From positions 62,001 to 126,000 of the forward strand of contig NZ_FPBK01000012.1 of NCBI RefSeq assembly GCF_900116665.1: DNA of 64,000 bases. The letters run 5' to 3'. The stretch's first letter is position 1, and each line of letters begins with the position of its first letter. The notes beneath the pieces are model-generated. The model ran no database searches. It worked only from the letters and a program-made list of their open reading frames with translations, and was not told the DNA's origin. The position numbers and the translations under genes were made by a program. The DNA comes from Pustulibacterium marinum. GTDB taxonomy: Bacteria; Bacteroidota; Bacteroidia; Flavobacteriales; Flavobacteriaceae. Shown here in pieces: positions 26,230 through 33,035 of this stretch.

Positions 26230-27078
26230 TTAACATCCCATCGGAATTTCAAATTCAATTGTTTTTTCAATAACTGAATCATTTTTATCGGTCAATATTA
26301 TTTTTAAAAATATCGTACTCATTGAAACTCCAATTGGATATTCATGTACGTTCTGTATACCTTTTATATGTTCAGACCAATATTCACCACATTCTGTTTC
26401 TACGGCTTTTTTTAATTCATTAATGTCAACGTCTATAAAATTTTCTGAATCATAAGTTTCATAAGAATCTGATATAAATGTATTTTCAGTCAAATCATAA
26501 TCCAATTTTTTCCAATCTGAATAAAAATGTTTCCATTCGGTTAAGTCGCAATGAGGACCTTCGTTCATTATAGTAATACTGTTTTCATATCTTTGGAAAA
26601 CCTCTATTTTTTTGTATTTAGATTGTTTGATTTTTATTTTTTTCCCTTCTGGTGTTTCTCCAAGTTCTAACGAAACTTTTGCAGTATCAATATGAACTGT
26701 TTTTAAGGTTTCATTTTCATCCCAAACCTCTAATTCCATTTGCAGGGAAAAATCCCGAAATTTGATTTCTATTCTTTTCTTCAGTTCATCTGATGTCAAA
26801 AAACCATTAAATACATACCCTTTTTGATTTCCATCGACTTCTTCTACTTCAACCCAACTTCCGCTAATGTCTTTACCTTCATCTTTGATTGTTAAATTGA
26901 ATTCAGTTTCCGTTATAATGTAAACTCTTGTTCCGTATTCAAGTTTTCCAATTCTTTTAGAACATGTTTCTGGCTTTTCTCTTACAATTAGCCCACTATC
27001 AGCATGAACATACTGAATTTGTTGTCCAAAAATAGCATTGGTCAAAATCAATAGCAAAATGGTAAGTACGTTTTTCAT
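26230..27078 (-). CDS. SH3-domain-containing secreted protein
   Basis: A 282-residue protein with a signal peptide (LTILLLILTNAIFGQQ) and a bacterial SH3-type domain (about residues 25-95) opened by YVHADSGLIVREKPE, with GTRVYIITE, SWVEVE and GYVFNGFL. The rest has no recognised motif and ends with a Cys (EIPMGC). SH3b domains often bind cell-wall material, but the Bacteroidota family is uncharacterised. It is one cassette-like single gene between a MITE and a junction repeat. Confidence 0.75.
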   Translation of the reverse strand: MKNVLTILLLILTNAIFGQQIQYVHADSGLIVREKPETCSKRIGKLEYGTRVYIITETEFNLTIKDEGKDISGSWVEVEEVDGNQKGYVFNGFLTSDELKKRIEIKFRDFSLQMELEVWDENETLKTVHIDTAKVSLELGETPEGKKIKIKQSKYKKIEVFQRYENSITIMNEGPHCDLTEWKHFYSDWKKLDYDLTENTFISDSYETYDSENFIDVDINELKKAVETECGEYWSEHIKGIQNVHEYPIGVSMSTIFLKIILTDKNDSVIEKTIEFEIPMGC

Positions 27079-27087
27079 CCTAATAGT

Positions 27088-27226
27088 TACCTAATTCATT
27101 TATATACTAAACAAGATACAACTTTTAGACCACTCCACGGATATTCTATAAAAACAAAGCCGCTCAAAAGTGACTTGAGAAGCCAACCCTTAACTTTTAG
27201 CAAAGAGTTGCGCAACAGTGTTGGGC
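27088..27226. repeat. Junction repeat 1 (attC-like, 139 bp)
   Basis: On the plus strand it begins TACCTAATTC just upstream of the 26230 gene start and ends GTTGGGC (27220-27226) just beyond the 27236 gene stop. On the minus strand that end reads GCCCAAC, a perfect RYYYAAC core. Inside are AAACAAGATACAAC, the hairpin GCTCAAAAGTGACTTG and the MITE-like right end GAGTTGCGCAAC. Confidence 0.6.
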
Positions 27227-27235
27227 GTTCGTTTT

Positions 27236-27886
27236 TTAATATGACACAGACATAAAACTTGTGCCATTTTCGTAATTATCTAAAAATTCTTTTTTGAAGC
27301 TTTCTTTTCTCAATTCAAAATCAGCTTTTGGTTCATAAGGCTTTTTTCTACTCACACATTTATTTGCGTATTCGAAATCAGATTTTAAAGCATATTCATA
27401 AATATCATTGTTGCAAAATCTTTTCCAAAGATTTTCGTTCATTCCTTTTCTTTGGTAAGCAACTTGATGGTAGTAGAAACCTTCTCTTTTTTCGATTTTA
27501 TAGTAATTCAATACTTTCCATTTATTCAATACACTTTCCCCAAAGTGCCTTTTAGAATCATTCAAGCCCTTTCCGCTTTCGTATGCTTTCAGGTTTCTGT
27601 TCAAACTGTTATCGTTTAATAGTATTTTATAGTCAGTACTTGAGAAGTGATTATTTACATATTCAATATCATTTTTCTCCTCTACAATGATAACTGTTTC
27701 CATTATTATTGGACAATCAATAGCTTGAATGAAATTCTTAAAATGTTCAAATGGCACATTAAAGTCAGAAAAACTTTCTCTAGTTTCAGCACCAAACATT
27801 CCTCGAATCTCTCCGCCAATATTTATCAATTCAGAATTTTTGGGAAGTTCTAATGTTGCTTTGTAATGTGTGATGTCTAATCCCAT
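27236..27886 (-). CDS. Hypothetical protein
   Basis: I chose ATG 27886 because MGLDITHYKATLELPK is the typical opening of this family. The longer frame to 27928 would read through the junction sequence. The 216 residues are soluble and charged, with many Tyr and Asn and a tail GTSFMSVSY. No signal peptide, catalytic motif or known domain. It is a cassette-like single gene, with its start 17 bases from a GTTGGGC core (minus strand). Confidence 0.65.
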   Translation of the reverse strand: MGLDITHYKATLELPKNSELINIGGEIRGMFGAETRESFSDFNVPFEHFKNFIQAIDCPIIMETVIIVEEKNDIEYVNNHFSSTDYKILLNDNSLNRNLKAYESGKGLNDSKRHFGESVLNKWKVLNYYKIEKREGFYYHQVAYQRKGMNENLWKRFCNNDIYEYALKSDFEYANKCVSRKKPYEPKADFELRKESFKKEFLDNYENGTSFMSVSY

Positions 27887-27902
27887 TTCTTTTTTTAAAT
27901 GA

Positions 27903-27957
27903 CGCCCAACCGTTTGGCAAAACTGCATTTTAATGCGGTTTTGGTGTTGTTGGCATT
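27903..27957. repeat. Short junction repeat (attC-like hairpin, 55 bp)
   Basis: On the plus strand it starts CGCCCAACCG (27903-27912) and ends TGTTGGCATT (about 27948-27957); on the minus strand this reads GCCAAC ... GTTGGGC. Between them AACTGCATTTTAATGCGGTT is a near-perfect hairpin. This is the shortest and most attC-like junction in the region. Confidence 0.65.
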
Positions 27958-27960
27958 TTG

Positions 27961-28470
27961 TTATATCATTAATTTTTCTTCAAATTCCTTTAGTTCAATC
28001 TCAGTCTTAATTTTGGTATATTCACCGTAAGCTTTTTGCTTTTCAATATCAACTTTCAGATAGTCGGTATTGCAACTGAAAAAGTCGTAGTCTATTGATT
28101 TTTCTCCTTTTAATTTATATACTCTTAGAAGATTAGGAGCAATAAGGTAATGCTCTCCAATCTTGAAATTGGAAATATATGGTCTACATTTTGCCCCGTT
28201 ATCTCCCCATATTTTAATGGTATTTCGAGTTTCTTTTCCTTTATATTTCTTGATTATTTCAACTGTCATTGAATATGGCATTTTCCCTTCATATCCCATA
28301 ATTTCATCATCCAAATAATCATCATAAGATATTACTTTAATCAAAGCCACAAATTCTGAATTATTTGAAATTGAACTAAACGAACAATCACCAGTACATT
28401 CACAATCGCAAGCAAATACCTGAAAGGTTGAGAATAGAATCAAAGTCATTACGAGAATAAGTGATTTCAT
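27961..28470 (-). CDS. Secreted NTR/TIMP-like Cys-rich protein
   Basis: A 169-residue protein with a signal peptide (LVMTLILFSTFQVFA). The mature protein starts with CDCECTGDCSF, which puts cysteines at its very N-terminus, followed by FVALIKVISYDDY, KYKGKETRNTIKIWGDNGAK, C-RPYISNF and IGEHYLIAP. This order resembles netrin-like (TIMP-type) domains found in small exported bacterial proteins. Disulfide-stabilised and extracytoplasmic by inference. It is a cassette-like single gene. Confidence 0.65.
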   Translation of the reverse strand: MKSLILVMTLILFSTFQVFACDCECTGDCSFSSISNNSEFVALIKVISYDDYLDDEIMGYEGKMPYSMTVEIIKKYKGKETRNTIKIWGDNGAKCRPYISNFKIGEHYLIAPNLLRVYKLKGEKSIDYDFFSCNTDYLKVDIEKQKAYGEYTKIKTEIELKEFEEKLMI

Positions 28471-28488
28471 CTTTTATTTTTTAATGTT

Positions 28489-28624
28489 TGCCAACTCGTT
28501 TTGCATGAACAAGATACAACTTTTAGACCACTCCACGGATATTCTATAAAAACAAAGCCATTCAAAAGCGACTTGAGTAACCAACTCTTAACTTTTACCA
28601 AGGGATCGGACAATGCTTACTGTT
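28489..28624. repeat. Junction repeat 2 (attC-like)
   Basis: It begins TGCCAACTCG (28489-28498), then ATGAACAAGATACAAC, CCACGGATATTCTATA, the hairpin TTCAAAAGCGACTTGAG, TAACTTTTACCAAG and a degenerate right end GGACAATGCTTACTG. It is strongly similar to junction repeat 1 over its whole length. Confidence 0.65.
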
Positions 28625-28625
28625 A

Positions 28626-29198
28626 TTATATGGTTTTTTTATATTTTCTTTTTTCTCTTACGCTAAATATGATTCCACATATTAATCCTATCAGTCCGCC
28701 TAGATAGCTAAAATTGTGCATAGAACCAACCATTATAAAGTTTCCGCGTTCAATTACATTATCAGGTAAAAACCAAATTGGAGGATTTTCTACTAGAAAC
28801 ATTTTACCATAAAGAAGTCCAATGAAACCAGTCAATAATGCTATTCCGGTTGTCAAAACGATTGATTTTGAAGTAGCTTTAAACATCTCTTTTCCGTTTC
28901 GATGAATTAATCCGATGAGTCCGAGAAAAATTCCAATTATTAAACCCACCCACCAAGTCGCTAAAATTCCAACAATTGCAGCTCCAAATCTAGGGTTGTT
29001 TAGTATAATTTCTGGTGCTTTCCCAGTTCTAATATTCTGTCCTAATCCCCAGTTTTCAAGCCCAAATTGTACGAATTTAAACTTTGTATAATACTCTTCT
29101 GATATTGAATAGGTTATTTGATCATGAAGAATCCCGTAAATCCCACCCAGAAATGGTGCAATTATCAGTATCAATATGAATGCTACTATTTTTTTCAT
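28626..29198 (-). CDS. Hypothetical four-helix membrane protein
   Basis: A 190-residue protein with four hydrophobic segments (IVAFILILIIAPFLGGIYGI; AAIVGILATWWVGLIIGIFL; IVLTTGIALLTGFIGLLYG; FSYLGGLIGLICGIIFSV). A basic end REKRKYKKTI suggests an inside C-terminus. No known domain. It is a cassette-like single gene on the minus strand between junction repeats. Confidence 0.65.
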   Translation of the reverse strand: MKKIVAFILILIIAPFLGGIYGILHDQITYSISEEYYTKFKFVQFGLENWGLGQNIRTGKAPEIILNNPRFGAAIVGILATWWVGLIIGIFLGLIGLIHRNGKEMFKATSKSIVLTTGIALLTGFIGLLYGKMFLVENPPIWFLPDNVIERGNFIMVGSMHNFSYLGGLIGLICGIIFSVREKRKYKKTI

Positions 29199-29313
29199 TT
29201 GCTTTTATCAATGACATACAATTGTCTCGGCTATAAATAGTTGCGTGGTTTAGCACTTTGCTATAGATGATGTTGTGCTTTCGTGCTTTTAAACAGTAAT
29301 TTTCAAAATAATA
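29199..29313. repeat. Junction between the 28626 and 29314 genes (second sequence class)
   Basis: It contains GTTGCGTGGTTTAGCACTTT and GATGTTGTGCTTTCG. The first motif recurs at 32549-32563 as GTTGCGTGGTTTAAGCAC. On the minus strand the gene-proximal motif is GCACAAC, a near RYYYAAC core. Confidence 0.5.
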
Positions 29314-29523
29314 CTAATTTGATTTATCTATTGGTAAATTTCGATTTTCGTTATCATTATGTGATATTTTCCAAACTGCACGAATTATAACATACAAAAG
29401 AAAGCATCCGATATAAGTACGTAGTTGACTTCCATTGTCATATTTAATATTCAGGATTGATATCGTAAAAATAAATAAAATAGATATTCCTGCTGTAATC
29501 AATATTTTTTTCACTTTATTCAT
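29314..29523 (-). CDS. Small membrane protein
   Basis: A 69-residue protein: basic start MNKVKKI, hydrophobic helix LITAGISILFIFTISIL, a short loop NIKYDNGSQLR, a second helix TYIGCFLLYVIIRAVW and a polar tail. No known family. It is preceded (minus strand) by the junction core CGAGTTAGCA (29546-29555). Short, but in a cassette context, so probably real. Confidence 0.5.
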   Translation of the reverse strand: MNKVKKILITAGISILFIFTISILNIKYDNGSQLRTYIGCFLLYVIIRAVWKISHNDNENRNLPIDKSN

Positions 29524-29545
29524 ATTTTCCGTTTATTTAAATTAC

Positions 29546-29945
29546 TGCTAACTCGTTTATATTATGATCAAGATACAATTTTTTATACAATTGTAAACTT
29601 TTATTTCAAAAAAAATCTTACAAACAGCTTTATAAAAACAATAATCGTACACTCCAAAAAGTAGTTTTGTAGAAAAAGTATGAGCATGGTTTCATCTCCT
29701 AGCTAAGATCTAATGGAATATCCTCTGTATGTTAGGTTAATTACTGATAGGCAGCACACATGCTTGGTGCTTATAGAAGCAAGTGCATCGTTCTTAGAGC
29801 GAGGCTTTTTTGTTATTAATACAATAAAAACCAATACAACAATTAAGTTATAAAAAAAAGCAACACTAGAAGATACTTTGGTAGTCGCTTCAATAACTTT
29901 ACGTTCAGTCCCAAGGGAATTTCTTTTCGGTTTGTCCAAATGCAA
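29546..29945 (-). repeat. Duplicated small-membrane-protein module, copy 1
   Basis: From TGCTAACTCG to about 29945 the sequence resembles 34673-35060, including AAAAAAATCTTACAAA, TTTCATCTCCTAGCTAAG, GGCAGCACACATGCTTGG and AGCGAGGCTT. The two copies are about 5.1 kb apart in the same orientation, each following a single gene. Confidence 0.7.
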
Positions 29946-30000
29946 AAGTGGAGATCAGACTTAAAATGAATATGTGGATTTGTTTTTTCAACTGTTTGCC
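29703..30000 (-). pseudogene. Decayed exported single-helix protein (frameshifted)
   Basis: On the minus strand a TTG-initiated signal peptide (KKQIHIFILSLISTFAFGQ) begins near 29991 and hits TGA soon after FPWD. In another frame, open to 29703, the sequence continues ATTKVSSSVAFFYN, helix LIVVLVFIVLI, then TKKPRSKNDALASIST. The second module copy keeps the same residues in the corresponding frame (KVSLSVVLFYILVVVMVFIV, TKKPRSK), arguing that this frame once encoded protein. A frameshift separates signal and body. Confidence 0.5.
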
Positions 30001-30138
30001 AACTCGTTAATATTATGAAGAAAATATAACTTTTTCTTCTACTTCACGGATATTCTATAAAAACAAAGCCATTTAAAAGCGACTTGTGTAAACCAGATCC
30101 AGGCTTTTACCAAGAAGTTGTGTAAGAATTAGCGTTAG
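29997..30138. repeat. Junction repeat 3 (attC-like)
   Basis: It begins TGCCAACTCG (29997-30006), then TATTATGAAGAAAATATAAC, CACGGATATTCTATAAAAAC, hairpin TTAAAAGCGACTTG, CTTTTACCAAG, GTTGTGTAAG and GCGTTAGC (30132-30139), which overlaps the stop codon of the next gene. Confidence 0.65.
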
Positions 30139-30774
30139 CTACATTGATTTATAGATTATTTTTTTCGAAACTGCTAAATGGTCAGAGATAAACTTAAGAA
30201 TATAAATTCCATTGCTCAACTTGAACTCACTGAATTCGATAAGATTTAAATTCTCGATTTCTTTAGAATACATTAGTTTTCCAGTTATATCATAAATTTT
30301 TAAACTCTTAAAAGCTGTTGTATGATCAATTTGAATGTATGAGTTATCAGAAACGGGATTAGGATATATTTTAATTCCTTTTGCCAAATCAAATTCATCT
30401 CGTCCAAGTAGAATTTCGCAATAAGGTTCTACCCAATCAAATGACTCCGAAAAGGCAATTAAAAAAGCGTTCATTGCGTTAGAGTCAGAAACTACGGTGA
30501 CAACTTTTTGTGAACTTCCAACTTGAGATGAAGGGAAAGATAGCGAAACTTCTGTAATTGAAGTATTTAAAAAATCCAATTCCGAAGTGGAGGGATTGCT
30601 GTTAGTTATAAGATGATTTATAAAATCGGTTTTATTAAAATCCGAATCAGGAATATTATCTGTTATAAGTCCAACATAGTTTCTGTAATATCCATCTTGC
30701 CAAACACAAGTAGTGTCTTGAGCAAAACTCTGTAAAGAAAACAGAATTGTTAATATGAGTACCATTTTTTTCAT
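30139..30774 (-). CDS. Secreted protein with T9SS type A sorting domain
   Basis: A 211-residue protein with a signal peptide (LILTILFSLQSFAQ) and a short mature body (about residues 20-130) without a known domain. The C-terminal T9SS type A signal begins IKIYPNPVSDNSYIQI, continues KIYDITGKLMYSKEI and ends ISDHLAVSKKIIYKSM. It should be secreted across the outer membrane and anchored or released. A secreted single-gene cassette with its own T9SS signal is notable. Confidence 0.82.
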   Translation of the reverse strand: MKKMVLILTILFSLQSFAQDTTCVWQDGYYRNYVGLITDNIPDSDFNKTDFINHLITNSNPSTSELDFLNTSITEVSLSFPSSQVGSSQKVVTVVSDSNAMNAFLIAFSESFDWVEPYCEILLGRDEFDLAKGIKIYPNPVSDNSYIQIDHTTAFKSLKIYDITGKLMYSKEIENLNLIEFSEFKLSNGIYILKFISDHLAVSKKIIYKSM

Positions 30775-30780
30775 AATTGT

Positions 30781-30930
30781 GGCTAACTAGTTAATATAAT
30801 GAACAAGATATAACTTTTTCTTCAACTTCACGGCTATTCTATAAAAACAAAGCCATTTAAAAGTGACTTGAACACCAGATCCCAGCTTTTACCAAGGAGT
30901 TGTGTAACGGTTGCCATCTTTGTTAGCGTT
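30781..30930. repeat. Junction repeat 4 (attC-like)
   Basis: It begins GGCTAACTAG (30781-30790), then ATGAACAAGATATAAC, TTCACGGCTATTCTATA, hairpin TTAAAAGTGACTTG, CTTTTACCAAGGAG, TTGTGTAACGG, and ends GTTAGCGTTAG (30922-30932). On the minus strand the end reads CTAACGCTAAC. Confidence 0.65.
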
Positions 30931-31122
30931 AGTTTTTATTTCTTCAATTATTTCAAAATTTAATAATCCATTTTTCAGGACAAGAGTTATTGAGTCGCCT
31001 ATAGATGTACTTTGATATAGAATTTCATCTACAACTAAGTCCTTCGAATGGTCTTTGTCAATTGGAATAGTTAATTGATAATTGAGGCTCTTTGATCTTC
31101 TTTTCTTTATTGCATTTGGCAC
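30889..31122 (-). pseudogene. Gene fragment trapped between an intron end and a junction repeat
   Basis: A 77-codon frame beginning at GTG 31122. The first residues are read antisense through the group II intron fragment, and the last 14 (TNANKDGNRYTTPW) through junction repeat 4, so both ends are chimeric. The middle, LNYQLTIPIDKDHSKDLVVD and then ILYQSTSIGDSITLVLKNG, looks like genuine protein. Family not recognised. Probably non-functional. Confidence 0.5.
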
Positions 31123-31408
31123 GATTGGAAGAAACCCGAACGCAAACGGAAAAACCTAATTCGTTTGGGCATACCCCAAGGACAAGCCTATGCATGGAGT
31201 CGAACCAATATGGGAGGTTGGGCCGTAGCTAAAAGTCCTATTCTACGAACGACAATAACGCAATCTAAATTACAGAAAAGAGGTTATTTAAGTATGCTAA
31301 CATACTATAAGGGTTAATATCATTTTTGAACCGCCGTATACGCGACCCGTACGTACGGTGGTGTGAGAGGTGCACCGTGGACTTATCGTTCACGGCCGTC
31401 TACTCGAT
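31105..31408 (+). mobile_element. 3' fragment of a group II intron (maturase end, domains V and VI)
   Basis: Only the last part of a retroelement remains. After the maturase C-terminus and its stop at 31317 comes a domain V-like hairpin at 31328-31364: ACCGCCGTA pairs with TACGGTGGT around a GCGAC loop. A second hairpin (CCGTGGA / TCACGG) follows as domain VI, ending CCGTCTACTCGAT. The 5' intron half and the reverse transcriptase core are absent, so it cannot splice or move. Confidence 0.85.
31126..31317 (+). pseudogene. Group II intron maturase, C-terminal 63 residues
   Basis: The frame reads WKKPERKRKNLIRLGIPQG, then AYAWSRTNMGGWAVAKSPIL and LQKRGYLSMLTYYKG before TAA. This is the C-terminal end of bacterial group II intron reverse transcriptase/maturases (after domain X). 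The family is normally 400-600 residues, so about 85 percent is missing. The similarity starts slightly upstream (CIWHDWKKP, from about 31111). Confidence 0.85.
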
Positions 31409-31427
31409 TAGCAAACGTTGTTTGTAT

Positions 31428-32504
31428 TCATTTTTTTATAAATTTTAATCTGTTACCATTGTCAAGTTCTATAAAAAATAATCCATTACTTAAACTTTTA
31501 ACATCAATTTTTTCATTGACAGAGATAGTTCCTTTTAGAACTTCCTTTCCTGAAACATCATAAATAATAAATGCTTCTTTGCTTCTTATTCCTGAAATTG
31601 AGATCTCATTAAAAGTTGGATTTGGATGAATTTTGTAACTATTAGAGGAAAAAGAGTTTTCGCCTACTGATAGCGTAACTAAATCACTTACATTTTCGAT
31701 TTTGTAAATATTATTAAACCCTGTTATAAATAAGTCATTATTTAATAAAGCAATATCATTAAATGCCGTGTACGAAGTATTTAATAGTAAAGCGTTAGGT
31801 GGTAATGTAACATCTTGGCTATAAATTTTACCATTAAATCGTTTAGCTATAAATAAAATATCGTCATCAAATACTAAGCCCCTTGAGGAACCTACATTTG
31901 ATACCTGATTAGGATTTGGTGCCGCTTCTGTAATGTTAATTTTTTGAATATAGTATTGATTGGAAAAATACAATTCGTTTCCCTTAAATACTAAATCATA
32001 TGGTGAATTTAAATCGCTTGCAACATTTATCATCACGGGTGTTGTATCCGTAATATTGATTTTTGAAATTTTACTACCAGCTGCAACAGTAAAATATAAT
32101 TCATTACCATGAATAGCCATTCCTTCTACTCTGCTATTCACATTTATAATATCTATTATGTTAGGAGTATTTTCCGTAATGTCTATTTTAGAAATTGTAT
32201 AGCCATGTGAAAAGTACAGATAGTTATCTTTAAAAACCATACCCCCAGGTAAGCTTGGTAAATTTACAACATCGATAATTGTAGGCGTACTTTCGGTAAT
32301 GTCTATTTTAGATATTTTATAAATATCATCATAGGGATTATTCCAAATCTCCTCCCACCATGATGAAAAATAAAGATCATTACCATAAAATGCTAAACTA
32401 ATTGTCTCAGTCATATCATTATCTGTAACAAATTCAGTAACAACTTGAGCATTAAGCTCAGTATAGGTTAAAAAGAAAATAAAAAAAGTATATATAAACT
32501 TCAT
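31428..32504 (-). CDS. Secreted beta-propeller protein with T9SS type A sorting domain
   Basis: A 358-residue protein with a signal peptide (FIFFLTYTELNAQ) and about five propeller-like repeats, each with ISKIDITE-x-TP and a block such as GGMVFKDNYLYFSHG, GMAIHGNELYFTVA or DLVFKGNELYFSN. The C-terminal T9SS signal (YKIHPNPTFNEISISG, FIIYDVSGKEVLKG, IELDNGNRLKFIKK) sends it outside the cell. The propeller probably mediates binding. It directly follows the group II intron end and a GTT core on its 3' side. Confidence 0.82.
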   Translation of the reverse strand: MKFIYTFFIFFLTYTELNAQVVTEFVTDNDMTETISLAFYGNDLYFSSWWEEIWNNPYDDIYKISKIDITESTPTIIDVVNLPSLPGGMVFKDNYLYFSHGYTISKIDITENTPNIIDIINVNSRVEGMAIHGNELYFTVAAGSKISKINITDTTPVMINVASDLNSPYDLVFKGNELYFSNQYYIQKINITEAAPNPNQVSNVGSSRGLVFDDDILFIAKRFNGKIYSQDVTLPPNALLLNTSYTAFNDIALLNNDLFITGFNNIYKIENVSDLVTLSVGENSFSSNSYKIHPNPTFNEISISGIRSKEAFIIYDVSGKEVLKGTISVNEKIDVKSLSNGLFFIELDNGNRLKFIKK

Positions 32505-32653
32505 AAGTTCGTTTTTTAATGTTTACTAACGTGTTTGTGTATGATTTCGTTGCGTGGTTTAAGCACTAAATTTAGTAAATAAAAACTAAATAGAAAATCC
32601 GCGAGGATTTTCGTAAGTAGGCTAGAACTAGCAATAAATTATATATGTTGTGC
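32505..32653. repeat. Junction upstream of the 31428 gene (second class, attC-like)
   Basis: It begins TTACTAACGTG (32523-32533), holds GTTGCGTGGTTTAAGCAC and the hairpin AAAATCCGCGAGGATTTT (32598-32615), and ends TATATGTTGTGC where MITE copy 3 starts. On the minus strand it reads GCACAAC ... GTTAGTA. It shares GTTGCGTGGTTT with the 29199-29313 junction. Confidence 0.55.
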
Positions 32654-33014
32654 CTGTTGCACAAGTTAGCAAAAAATCTCCACCCATTTTAAGGTGCAAC
32701 CGTTATTTTTTCGTGTCTTACTGTATGCAAGGTAAAAAGATCGTACAAGAAGCATTGTTTACCCAGTTTCTGCTCAGTGACCATGTGTCTGAAAACAATT
32801 TGTATTGAAGCTTGCAACACCAGCAAAAAAACATAGTAATCAGGGAAACACACCGCCTGCTTACAATGGCCATAAAAGCCTTTCTAAAAGCCCATAATCT
32901 GCTTGTAAGCCTTCCACAAACCCAGAAAATCAACTACCACTAAAAACAAAAAAGTCGCTCAAAAGCGACTTGTATAAACCAACCACTAACTTTTACCAAG
33001 AAGTTGTGCAACAG
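32654..33014 (+). mobile_element. MITE copy 3 (361 bp), internally deleted IS1182-like element
   Basis: Ends CCTGTTGCACAA (32653-32664) and TTGTGCAACAG (33004-33014). The plus-strand frame starts at ATG 32725 (MQGKKIVQEALFTQFLLSDH) and stops early after SENNLY. It has the same length as copy 2. The flanks both carry GTTGTGC (32647-32653 and 33020-33026), consistent with insertion into a junction core. Confidence 0.82.
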
Positions 33015-33035
33015 CTACCGTTGTGCGTAGTTATT

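Noticed and set aside
32718-32933. 71-codon minus-strand frame inside MITE copy 3
   Set aside because: Antisense to the transposase remnant on the plus strand; the plus-strand frame matches an IS1182-type N-terminus and explains the sequence better.
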